Shown one piece after another: positions 16,927-26,047 of a stretch of DNA of 64,000 bases. The notes beneath the pieces are model-generated. The model saw only the letters and a program-made list of their open reading frames with translations, was not told the origin of the DNA and searched no databases. Position numbers and translations under genes: made by a program. Position 1 is the stretch's first letter; every line of letters begins with the position of its first letter. The stretch comes from Nocardia vinacea. Lineage in GTDB: Bacteria; Actinomycetota; Actinomycetes; Mycobacteriales; Mycobacteriaceae. The stretch spans positions 8,928,001 to 8,992,000 of the forward strand of contig NZ_CP109149.1 of the NCBI RefSeq assembly GCF_035920345.1. The letters run 5' to 3'.

Positions 16927-17589
16927 TTATTTCGCGGGATCTGATCGGTCGGTAGTGCCGGAGAGCACGAACCCGGCGTGGCGCAGCAGGCTACGCAGGT
17001 ATGCGGTCAGGTCTGACGGTTGCGGGTCTTCGTTTGCGTGGGATCGGGCTGGTTCCAGCAGCAGGTGATGGATGATCGCGCCGTTGAGCATGTCGAGCAG
17101 GATGTCGAGGTCGGCGGTTGGTGAGAGGGCACCGGCGGCCTGGGCTTGCTGGAGCAGGGCGCGCGAGCGTTCGCGCCGGGGCAGCACATGGTGGTGCCAG
17201 TACGCGTTCAGCAGTGCCGGGTGGCTGGGGCCGGCTCCGAGGAGGCGCGCCGCGAGCAGGCGATACTTGGGGTGGGCTAGGGTCGCACCCCATTGCGGGA
17301 GCAGAGCCTCGATCAGGTCGGGCAGGTCAGTGGCAGCGGTAGTCGGTGGCACGCCGGGGATGTCTTCGCGCGCCTGCTCGATCGCTTGGGCCAGCAGGTC
17401 CTCCTTCGATTTCCACCGTTTGTAGACGGTGACCTTTGCGACTCCGGCGCGTTTGGCGATGGCTTCCATGCTGGTGTTGTCGATGCCGCGTTCGATGAGC
17501 AGGTCAACGGCGGCGCGCAGGATGGCGGCGTCGGCGTTGGGATCGCGAGGACGTCCCGGTCCTTCGCGTCGCGGAGTGTCGATGCTCAT
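16927..17589 (-). CDS. TetR/AcrR family regulator paired with a flavin monooxygenase
   Basis: A 220-aa TetR protein. A Gly-Pro-Arg-rich start leads into the HTH with MEAIAKRAGVAKVTVYKRWK (about 42-61) and KEDLLAQAI. The C-terminal helical domain contains WHHHVLPRRERSRALLQQAQ, typical of the TetR_C subgroup in multidrug and aromatic-metabolism regulators. ATG 17589 overlaps the monooxygenase stop by 4 bp (ATGA), so it is the second gene of a two-gene operon and probably autoregulates it through the palindrome at 19111-19134. Confidence 0.88.
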   Translation of the reverse strand: MSIDTPRREGPGRPRDPNADAAILRAAVDLLIERGIDNTSMEAIAKRAGVAKVTVYKRWKSKEDLLAQAIEQAREDIPGVPPTTAATDLPDLIEALLPQWGATLAHPKYRLLAARLLGAGPSHPALLNAYWHHHVLPRRERSRALLQQAQAAGALSPTADLDILLDMLNGAIIHHLLLEPARSHANEDPQPSDLTAYLRSLLRHAGFVLSGTTDRSDPAK

Positions 17590-19094
17590 GCCTCCATCTT
17601 CGAGCAGAGCGTTTCGGCGAACCACTTGTGTAGCGCGGCGGGGTCCTCGCCGCGCCAGGCCAGGTGCCCGTCGGGGCGGATCAGTAATGCAGGGTGTGCA
17701 GTTGCCGGGTCGGTCAACACGGTGACATTCGAGCCGAGATGCTTCACGGCCACACTCGCCAACGCAGCGGTGGACGTGTCGGGCTGAGCGAGGACGACCC
17801 ATGCGGGTTGCAGTTCGGCATACAACCGGGTCGAGCTGCCGTCGAGGTGCGCACATTGACGGTCGGGTATCCGATCCCCGGGCCGGGGTGCGGGCCCTCG
17901 GCGGCGGCCCAGTGGCCCTTTCCGATAAGTGACCCACAGTTGCGACGCGGTGCGCGTCGCTTTCTGCTGCACCTTCGGGGAATCGAGTAGCGGGATGAAG
18001 ATCCGGTCCCGCACGAAACGCGCCAAAAGACCCTCGCCGACAAGGATTTTCGTGTTGGCGGTGGTGTTGCGGAGCACGTCCGTGGCCAGTGGACGCCGCT
18101 CGGCGGTGTAGGTGTCGAGCAGCCTCGCGTCCGCGTGGCCGCCGACGACCAGGGCCAGTTTCCACGCCAGGTTCTCGGCATCACCGATTCCCGTGTTCAT
18201 GCCCTGCCCGCCGATCGGGCTGTGGATGTGGGCAGCGTCGCCAGCCAACAAGATGCGACCGGACCGGTAGTCCGCGGCGAGTCTGCGGTGAATCCGGAAC
18301 ACCGACGTCCACACCGCTTCTCGGATACGCACCTCGGTCTCCTCGGCCCGTTCGCGTAGCAGCTCCTCGAAGCGAGCGACGATATCCGCGGCCGAATGAT
18401 GCCGATCGACAGCCGCGACATCTGCCATGAGCCGCCACCGGTCACCACGATCGTCGTTGCCGCGCATAGGGATCGCCAACAACAGGCCGCTGCGGTGATA
18501 GAAGCCAGCCGATGTGGAGCGGTCACGGTCCCAGTCCGCGTCCACATCGGCGAGCAGGAACTGCTCGACCACTGAAACACCGGGGAACTCGATTCCAGCG
18601 GCGTGGCGCACCACGCTGTGCGCACCGTCGCAACCGACCAGCCAATCCGTTCGCAGTCGTGTCCCGTCCGCGAATTCCACCGCCACGCCATCGGCGTCCT
18701 GGGTCGCGGTCGTGACCGTCCGACCCCACTCGATGTCCACTCCCAGCTCGGTGAGCCGTTGCCGCAGCTGTTCTTCGATCTGGGCCTGCGATACGAACAG
18801 CGCCTGCACCGACTCGCGGTCATCCGGTGCGAACCGCATTGTCGCGATGGGACGCGACTGCACATACATTCGCATACCAACCGGAGCCAACGACCGTTCT
18901 CGCAGATCACCCATCGCCCCCAACCGCTGCAAAACCTCGACGCCGCGCGCGTGCAGAATGTTCGCCCGCGACGTCACTACCGGGCCGCTCATTTTGTCGA
19001 CCACACGAACCGCCACTCCTTGCGCGGCCAACCCACGCGCCAGCACCAGCCCCGACGGACCCGCCCCCACCACCAATACCGCTGCGCGTCCCAT
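17586..19094 (-). CDS. FAD-dependent aromatic monooxygenase (PheA/TetX-like)
   Basis: A 502-aa class-A flavoprotein monooxygenase. Motifs in order: GAGPSG at 10-15 for FAD/ADP; the dual FAD/NAD(P)H DG motif in WLVGCDGAHSVVR near 160-172; and GDAAHIHSPIGGQGMNTG near 285-302 contacting the flavin ribityl. The C-terminal thioredoxin-like extension after about 390 is typical of polyketide and rifampicin/tetracycline-type hydroxylases. Known relatives hydroxylate phenols, polyketides or antibiotics. The adjacent TetR gene suggests induction by a xenobiotic or antibiotic substrate. ATG 19094 is preceded by GGAGGCGGG. Confidence 0.88.
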   Translation of the reverse strand: MGRAAVLVVGAGPSGLVLARGLAAQGVAVRVVDKMSGPVVTSRANILHARGVEVLQRLGAMGDLRERSLAPVGMRMYVQSRPIATMRFAPDDRESVQALFVSQAQIEEQLRQRLTELGVDIEWGRTVTTATQDADGVAVEFADGTRLRTDWLVGCDGAHSVVRHAAGIEFPGVSVVEQFLLADVDADWDRDRSTSAGFYHRSGLLLAIPMRGNDDRGDRWRLMADVAAVDRHHSAADIVARFEELLRERAEETEVRIREAVWTSVFRIHRRLAADYRSGRILLAGDAAHIHSPIGGQGMNTGIGDAENLAWKLALVVGGHADARLLDTYTAERRPLATDVLRNTTANTKILVGEGLLARFVRDRIFIPLLDSPKVQQKATRTASQLWVTYRKGPLGRRRGPAPRPGDRIPDRQCAHLDGSSTRLYAELQPAWVVLAQPDTSTAALASVAVKHLGSNVTVLTDPATAHPALLIRPDGHLAWRGEDPAALHKWFAETLCSKMEA

Positions 19095-19110
19095 TCCCCG
19101 CCTCCAATTA

Positions 19111-19134
19111 GCATACGAATACGTTTGCGTATAC
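19111..19134. promoter_or_regulatory. Palindromic operator upstream of the monooxygenase/TetR operon
   Basis: A 24-bp dyad with outer halves GCATACG...CGTATAC-like and an ACGT centre; 18 of 24 positions are symmetric. It lies 17 bp upstream of the monooxygenase ATG in a locally A/T-rich stretch, ideal for autorepression by the operon's TetR protein. Confidence 0.55.
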
Positions 19135-19262
19135 TAAATGCGGGCGGGATTGCAGTCAATCGGATCAGTACACGCTTCTCGAACGAAGGAGCCGCGCGAG
19201 TGGGTCAACAAATGCGTCCGACAAGATTGCCGAACGCCTTCCGGCCGGAGGCCATCCAGAAC

Positions 19263-19316
19263 GCGGCGGACTCCGAACCGTCTCATTAGAAACACCGGCT
19301 GGGGCTCGGCGAGTCG
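19263..19316 (+). repeat. Right copy of the direct repeat, decayed permease 3' end
   Basis: Matches 16753-16804 with a 2-bp indel. The coding frame is still readable: [17 protein letters not shown] here against [17 protein letters not shown] in the intact permease, so it is a remnant of a permease 3' end rather than a chance match. It lies 250 bp from the tRNA gene. Confidence 0.7.
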
Positions 19317-19421
19317 CTGAAGAAGTCTGGTTTACCCCGTTTAAAGGCTGCTCTGGTGTGGTACCTATCCCACGGCAGGCCGTGACCTCTGCATACTTCG
19401 GGCTATTCGGACGGGATATCG

Positions 19422-19435
19422 GTCACAGATGTGAC
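19422..19435. promoter_or_regulatory. Perfect 6+2+6 palindrome near the tRNA
   Basis: GTCACA-GA-TGTGAC, a perfect inverted repeat in the gene-free region 130 bp from the tRNA 3' end. No neighbouring regulator obviously owns it. Confidence 0.35.
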
Positions 19436-19567
19436 AACTGAATCGGTGAGTTCCTTGGTGTGACCCGGGGACGATCCCTCGGACTTGGATCCGCGTGCGG
19501 TCGACAGAGGGTGAGACGACGTGCGCGGTACCCGTCTGCCCGCATAAATGCGAACGGACGGGCTGCG

Positions 19568-19644
19568 TGGCGCCCCCGGCAGGAATCGAACCTGCGACCT
19601 AGGGATTAGAAGGCCCTTGCTCTATCCAACTGAGCTACGGAGGC
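19568..19644 (-). tRNA. tRNA-Arg (anticodon TCT)
   Basis: The minus strand reads GCCTCCGTAGCTCAGTTGG at the 5' end, with the D-arm GCTC...GAGC, anticodon loop CTTCTAA (anticodon TCT, codon AGA), T-arm with GGTTCGATTCC, and a 3' acceptor strand CGGGGGC pairing with GCCTCCG (one T-G pair). Discriminator G and an encoded CCA (19568-19570) end the gene. No intron. Confidence 0.95.
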
Positions 19645-19864
19645 AGTGGGTTCCACCATGGCCGACATTGGCCGTACTGTCCAGCGCGCCAAGTATAGCG
19701 ACCGTCCAGATGGCTAGGTTCTTAGCCTCAGCAACATTTCAGCCACCTACGGTGTGGGCCAAGCGAGTCGCGGGATGAGCGACATCGCACCTCCGATTCG
19801 TTAGCCACCATATCCGCCCAAACCCCGCCGGGCCACGCATTAAGGGCCGACTACGCTCAGTGCC

Positions 19865-21904
19865 ATGTCGTCACCGCAGGACTCGTCCGTCGCACCCGAG
19901 CTCGAAGCGGGTAAGCCGGGCTCCGGGGCGACCTTTGCGACATTGACGGTACTGGCCGGCGCGATAGCTGCGGTGGTCGCCGCGATGATCGTCGGACTGT
20001 CGGCGGCGCAGGCGCTGAGTCTGCTCGGGATTCCGGATCCGGGACCGCTGACCACCTATGGCCTGCCCGCGATGCGCGCACTCGCCGATCTGTCCGCCGC
20101 GCTGACCGTCGGCTCACTGTTGCTCGCCGCATTCCTGGTGCCCCCGCAGGCCAATGGGCTGCTCGATGTCGGCGGATATCGCGCGCTGCGGCGCGCCTCG
20201 AACTTCGCATTGACCTGGGCATGCTGCGCGGCACTGCTCATACCGCTGACAGTGTCGGACACCACCGGGCAGCCGGTGGGGCAGATCTGGCGGCCGGAGC
20301 AGTTGTGGCACGCGATCGGCCAAGTGGACTTGGCCCAGGCATGGCGGACAACGGCGGTGTTCGCGCTGATCGTCGCGGTGGGTTGCCGACTCGCGCTGCG
20401 TTGGGGATGGGCCCCGGTGTTGTTCGGTGGCGCGATCGTGACCATGATGCCGCTGGCGCTGACCGGGCATTCGTCTGCGGGTGGTGCGCACGACCTGGCC
20501 ACCAACAGTCTGATCCTGCACCTGGTTTCGGCGGCGGTATGGGTCGGCGGATTGTTCGCGGTGCTCGCGCATGCGATGCGCGGTGGCGAGCACACCGATG
20601 TCGCGGCCAGGCGGTTCTCGCTCACCGCCACCATCGCCTTCGTCGTGATCGGCGTCAGCGGTGTGATCAATTCCTGGGTGCGGGTGCCGTGGAGCGATCT
20701 GTTCACCACCACCTACGGCCGACTCGTGCTCGCCAAGGCCGGTGCGCTCCTAGTGCTCGGTGTATTCGGATATCTGCAGCGCCGCGCCAGCCTTCCGGCG
20801 CTCGCCGCGAATCCGCGTGACCGCGCCGCGCTCATCCGATTCGGTGGGCTGGAGGTGCTGATCTTCGCGGCGACCATGGGTCTGGCCGTCGGGTTGGGGC
20901 GTACGCCGCCACCGCCGCCGACCAGCGTGCCGACACCCACCGAGGTGGAACTCGGCTACAACCTCGACGGCCCGCCGACCGCGTCGCGAATACTGTTCGA
21001 CTGGCGCTTCGACTTGATCTTCGGCACGCTGGCCATCGTGCTTGCCGTGCTGTACCTGCTGGGGGTGCGGCGGTTGCGCGCGCGGGGCGATGCCTGGCCG
21101 GTCGGGCGGACCATCGCCTGGTTGTCGGCCTGCGCAATCCTGCTTTTCGCCACCTCGTCGGGGGTCGGGCGGTACTCGCCCGCGGTCTTCAGCGTGCACA
21201 TGGGGCAGCACATGGCGTTATCGATGCTTGCGCCGATTCTGTTCGCGCTCGGCGGTGCGGTCACCCTGGCGCTGCGGGCATTGCCCGCGGCCGGGCGCGG
21301 CGGCGTTCCCGGGCCGCGGGAGTGGATTCTGGCCTCGGTGCACAATCCGGTCTCGCGTTTTCTTACCCATCCGATCGTCGCGTCGGTGATCTTCGTGGGC
21401 GGGTTCTACGCCCTCTATATGGGCGGCATCTACGACTCGTTCGTCGACTCCCATGCGGCGCATCTGATGATGAATCTGCATTTCCTGCTCAGTGGTTATC
21501 TGTTCTATTGGGTGGTCATCGGCATCGACCCCAAGCCGCGCCAGGTGCAGCCGCTGACCAAGCTGGGCATGGTATTCGGGTCCCTGCCCTTCCACGCCTT
21601 CTTCGGCATCGCGCTGATGAGCATGACCACCGTGATGGGTGGCTGGTTCTTCCGCAGTCTTGCCCTCGGCTGGAACAGCGACCTGCTCGGTGATCAGCGC
21701 ACCGGCGGTAGCCTGGCGTGGGCCAGCGGTGAAGTGCCGTTGGTTGTGGTGATGTTGGCACTGCTCATCCAGTGGTCACGCAGCGATGCGAAACTCGCGA
21801 AACGGACCGACCGGGCCGCCGATCGCGACCACGACGCGGAGCTGGCCGCCCACAATGCCATGTTCGCCGAACTGGCCAAACGTGATCGAGGAATACGTCA
21901 TTGA
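19865..21904 (+). CDS. CopD/CtaG fusion: copper-resistance D domain plus cytochrome c oxidase assembly domain
   Basis: A 679-aa polytopic membrane protein. The N-terminal half (about residues 20-320) carries CopD-like helices with 'GHSSAGGAHDLATNSLILHLVSAAVWVGG'-type conserved His. The C-terminal half (about 370-640) is a CtaG_Cox11/caa3-assembly domain with FSVHMGQHMALSML, DSHAAHLMMNLHFLLSGY and the ending FFRSLALGWNSDLL. This two-domain protein is conserved in mycolate actinobacteria (Rv0102-like) and is thought to serve copper delivery to cytochrome oxidase. The start is ATG 19865. Confidence 0.85.
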   Translation: MSSPQDSSVAPELEAGKPGSGATFATLTVLAGAIAAVVAAMIVGLSAAQALSLLGIPDPGPLTTYGLPAMRALADLSAALTVGSLLLAAFLVPPQANGLLDVGGYRALRRASNFALTWACCAALLIPLTVSDTTGQPVGQIWRPEQLWHAIGQVDLAQAWRTTAVFALIVAVGCRLALRWGWAPVLFGGAIVTMMPLALTGHSSAGGAHDLATNSLILHLVSAAVWVGGLFAVLAHAMRGGEHTDVAARRFSLTATIAFVVIGVSGVINSWVRVPWSDLFTTTYGRLVLAKAGALLVLGVFGYLQRRASLPALAANPRDRAALIRFGGLEVLIFAATMGLAVGLGRTPPPPPTSVPTPTEVELGYNLDGPPTASRILFDWRFDLIFGTLAIVLAVLYLLGVRRLRARGDAWPVGRTIAWLSACAILLFATSSGVGRYSPAVFSVHMGQHMALSMLAPILFALGGAVTLALRALPAAGRGGVPGPREWILASVHNPVSRFLTHPIVASVIFVGGFYALYMGGIYDSFVDSHAAHLMMNLHFLLSGYLFYWVVIGIDPKPRQVQPLTKLGMVFGSLPFHAFFGIALMSMTTVMGGWFFRSLALGWNSDLLGDQRTGGSLAWASGEVPLVVVMLALLIQWSRSDAKLAKRTDRAADRDHDAELAAHNAMFAELAKRDRGIRH

Positions 21905-21924
21905 GCTCCCATCGAGGTGCAAGC

Positions 21925-22893
21925 GTGAGTGAGCGGAGTACCGCGGTGGTCGAGAACAGGCACGCCCGACGGGTATATCGCTCCGATGTGCGTGCGGCCC
22001 GCAGACGGCTAGCCGGCCAGGTGCGCAAGACGCCGGTATTCCATACCTCGATCATCGGACCGAACGGGCCGGTTCCGGTCACGCTGAAACTCGAGTACCT
22101 GCAGCACGGTGGGACGTTCAAGGTGCGCGGCAGCTTCAACGCGCTGTTGGAGTCGTCGGCTCAGGTCGACCATGTGGTGATCGCTTCCGGTGGGAACGCC
22201 GGGATCGCGGCCGCGCTGGCTGCGGCTCGTCTCAGCAAGACGTGCACGGTGGTGGTTCCGGAGTCGGCGCCGCATACCAAGGTGGCCGCGATGTGGTCCT
22301 ACGGTGCCGAAGTGCTTTGGCACGGAACGACTTACGCCGAGGCCTACAAATACGCGACCGAACTTGCCGAAGAGCGGGCCGCGCTGCAACTGCACGCCTA
22401 CGACTTGCCTGCCGTGGTCGCCGGTGCCGGTGTGGTCGGGCTGGAGTTGGAGGAGCAAGTGCGCGGGCGGCCGCCGGTGCTGGTCGCGGTCGGTGGCGGC
22501 GGGTTGGTCGCCGGGATCGCCGCGGCGTTGGGGCGGCGCCAGCAGGTGGTCGGGGTCGAACCGGAGGGCATTCCGACGCTGAACGCCGCGCTGCAAGCGG
22601 ACCGTCCGGTGGATGTGAACGTCCGCAGCATCGCGGCGGATTCCTTGGGCGCCAATCGAATCGGGGATATCGCGCTGGATGTCGCGCGACGCTATGAGGT
22701 CCGATCGCTGCTGGTGACCGATGATGCCATCTCGACCGCTCGCGAATATCTGTGGCGCGAGTTCCGGGTCGTGGTGGAACTCGCCGGGGCGACGGCATTG
22801 GCCGCCGTGCAGAGCGGTGCGTATGTGCCTGCCGAGGGTGAGCGGCCGGTGATCGTGCTGTGTGGCGCCAATACCGATCTGGCGGTGCTTTAA
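21925..22893 (+). CDS. Threonine/serine dehydratase-like PLP enzyme
   Basis: A 322-aa fold-type II PLP enzyme. Schiff-base Lys66 sits in GTFKVRGS; the substrate-binding loop is ASGGNAG, and the phosphate-binding loop is VAVGGGGLVAGIAAAL; the C-terminal CGANTD is also conserved. This is the catabolic threonine/serine dehydratase type without a regulatory ACT domain, close in length to serine racemase/dehydratases. I choose GTG 21925 with GAGGTG upstream; TTG 21901, overlapping the CtaG-like stop, is an alternative. Substrate among Thr, Ser or others is not decidable here. Confidence 0.82.
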   Translation: MSERSTAVVENRHARRVYRSDVRAARRRLAGQVRKTPVFHTSIIGPNGPVPVTLKLEYLQHGGTFKVRGSFNALLESSAQVDHVVIASGGNAGIAAALAAARLSKTCTVVVPESAPHTKVAAMWSYGAEVLWHGTTYAEAYKYATELAEERAALQLHAYDLPAVVAGAGVVGLELEEQVRGRPPVLVAVGGGGLVAGIAAALGRRQQVVGVEPEGIPTLNAALQADRPVDVNVRSIAADSLGANRIGDIALDVARRYEVRSLLVTDDAISTAREYLWREFRVVVELAGATALAAVQSGAYVPAEGERPVIVLCGANTDLAVL

Positions 22894-23051
22894 CTCGCTC
22901 GGGGATGTTTGAAGCGGCGACTGTCCACATGTGGCGAGGTTGTCCACATTCGGGAATCGGGTCGGCCGGAGGGGGTGCGGATCCGTCAGGCTGAAAGGGC
23001 ATCTCGGTGAGGGACCCGGGAGCCGGACGGATCGAAATGTAAAGGGGCGGA

Positions 23052-23579
23052 ATGATGTATGAATCGATGGTTACCGTGATCGGGACCGTGGTGACCCATC
23101 CGGTCAAGCGCGATCTGACCAATGGTGAGCAGGTGGTGAGCTTCCGGATGGCGAGTAATTCCCGGCGGTTCAATCCGGAGACGGGTGAATGGGTCGACAG
23201 CGGGACCCTCTACCTCACCGTCAGCTGCTGGCGTCGTCTGGTGGTCGGTGTGGATGCCTCATTGCGACGCGGTGATCCGGTCATCGCCTACGGCCAGCTG
23301 CGCACCCACGAGTACCGGGCCAGGGATGGCGTGGAGCGGCGTGATGTCGAGATGCGCGCCACCTCGATCGGGCCGGACCTGTCCCGCTGCACCGCACAGG
23401 TGGTCCGGCGCGCGGTTTCAGGCGCGGCGTCGGGACCCAGTACCCTGGCACGGAATAGTTGTGACCGATCCAGCGCTGATGATCGGACACGCGTCGATGG
23501 GGAGGGACCGGGGGAGGACGCGACGTCCTTGACTTCCGCACCGCCCCGGCTCGCAGATACCGAGCCCGTCGACGCTTGA
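23052..23579 (+). CDS. Single-stranded DNA-binding protein (second, Rv2478c-like)
   Basis: A 175-aa protein with an N-terminal OB fold: VTVIGTVVTHPVKRDLTNGE, VVSFRMASNSRR, LYLTVSCWRRL and DPVIAYGQLRTHEY. The C-terminus is hydrophilic and lacks the acidic DDDIPF-type tip that canonical SSB uses to recruit partners. It therefore looks like the accessory actinobacterial SSB rather than the replicative one. Two adjacent ATGs (23052, 23055) follow GGGGCGG. It starts the backbone block with EttA and glutamate dehydrogenase. Confidence 0.87.
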   Translation: MMYESMVTVIGTVVTHPVKRDLTNGEQVVSFRMASNSRRFNPETGEWVDSGTLYLTVSCWRRLVVGVDASLRRGDPVIAYGQLRTHEYRARDGVERRDVEMRATSIGPDLSRCTAQVVRRAVSGAASGPSTLARNSCDRSSADDRTRVDGEGPGEDATSLTSAPPRLADTEPVDA

Positions 23580-23656
23580 CCGCAGGCCGGATACCCCCGG
23601 CGACAGTGGTGGCTCTGCTGCATTCCATCCATACCCACACCGATAGGCTTCCCTGT

Positions 23657-25333
<1,677 letters not shown>

Positions 25334-25347
25334 GTCCCGGCGTTCGG

Positions 25348-25375
25348 CGGGGCGGTTGCCGAGTGCACTGCCCCG
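25348..25375 (+). terminator. Possible hairpin terminator after ettA
   Basis: CGGGGC (25348-25353) can pair with GCCCCG (25370-25375) across a 16-nt loop, 15 bp after the ettA stop. The long loop makes this a weak call. Confidence 0.3.
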
Positions 25376-25452
25376 TCGGATGGCTTTGCGACAGCCCGAC
25401 GCCCATCCGCGCTGGGCTTTAGGCACTACCTCCGATGTTCACTGCGGCCCCG

Positions 25453-25845
25453 TCAAGTCCACCGGCCGCGCTGAATTTGCCACCTCCGCCACTCCCGCAG
25501 GTGGGCCGCCACATCATGTTTCGGTCGGGGCGAAGTGGCAGATGCATCCGGTTTGGATGAGGTTGGCGGCGTGCATGCGCCTGCGCAGTCCGAGCAATCC
25601 ACGATCCCTTTTGCCGAAGACCCTTCGGCGCCGAGCCGCCGCACCGGGTTGCGGACCGGGGTGGAGGCGATCACATCTGTGCATGACCACGTCGAAGGGT
25701 CGTTCTGCCGAAGGAATTGCGGTGAACACGCACCGCGCAGTGTCTTCATCGAAGGAAATACGGTCGACACACGCCCCTCCAAAGATCTGACTATGGTGGG
25801 GAGCGTGCATGCGCAGGCGCAGTCCGGGCATTGGGTCGCTACCAC
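25453..25845 (-). CDS. Doubtful ORF with two Cys-rich motifs
   Basis: A possible 130-aa protein from GTG 25845. Its N-terminus MVATQCPDCACACTLPT and a second, in-frame copy DCSDCAGACTPPT near residue 85 share C-x2-C-A-x-A-C-T-x-P-T. The C-terminus is basic (EWRRWQIQRGRW). The repeat spacing is a multiple of three and both copies keep the Cys pattern, which argues for coding. Against it: no ribosome-binding site, no family known to me and the motifs lie on a palindrome. It is antisense to nothing. Confidence 0.25.
   Translation of the reverse strand: MVATQCPDCACACTLPTIVRSLEGRVSTVFPSMKTLRGACSPQFLRQNDPSTWSCTDVIASTPVRNPVRRLGAEGSSAKGIVDCSDCAGACTPPTSSKPDASATSPRPKHDVAAHLREWRRWQIQRGRWT
25561..25834. 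repeat. Pair of 40-bp imperfect direct repeats with internal dyads
   Basis: Copies at 25561-25600 and 25795-25834 share GTGCATGCGC-N2-GCGCAGTCCG and flanking bases (about 32 of 40). The two differing central bases (CT against AG) keep the TGCGC/GCGCA dyad in both, as if the dyad were under selection. Confidence 0.6.
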
Positions 25846-26047
25846 CGCGATTGCGTCTACCTGACGTCGTCGGTCCGATCGGGTGCTGTGCCGGGACCAA
25901 CCACCTCGGCAATCAAGCGGCGAACGCTACGGTATCGGTGAACACCCTGCATTTAGAAGGGATTTCACCCACGCGTCAGCATGGTACAGCTACTCTCGGA
26001 CCGGCGTCACTTTGTTGCGGAACCGAATCCGAGGAGTTGGCGAAAAA

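Larger units (their letters stand above)
19095..19567. other. Gene-free stretch with repeat copy and palindrome
   Basis: 473 bp between the monooxygenase start and the tRNA. It contains the operator at 19111-19134, the right copy of the permease-end repeat (19263-19316, with a short in-frame remnant ending NAADSEPSH then stop) and the dyad GTCACA-GA-TGTGAC (19422-19435). I see no further gene. Confidence 0.5.
25334..26047. other. 714-bp gap before gdh with a Cys-motif repeat
   Basis: No gene is certain here. The notable content is a 40-bp imperfect direct repeat (25561-25600 and 25795-25834) separated by exactly 234 bp, each with a TGCGC-N2-GCGCA dyad. On the minus strand both copies fall in one open frame (25845 down to 25453) and encode CPDCACACTLPT and CSDCAGACTPPT. 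The frame has a GTG start without a clear ribosome-binding site. The last 100 bp should hold the gdh promoter. Confidence 0.45.

Noticed and set aside
19263..19644. Integrative element attached at tRNA-Arg
   Set aside because: No integrase gene, and the direct repeats derive from the permease gene rather than the tRNA 3' end.
19548..19778. 76-aa frame containing GRNRTCDLGIRRPLL
   Set aside because: This peptide is the translated antisense of the tRNA-Arg gene, a well-known false ORF.
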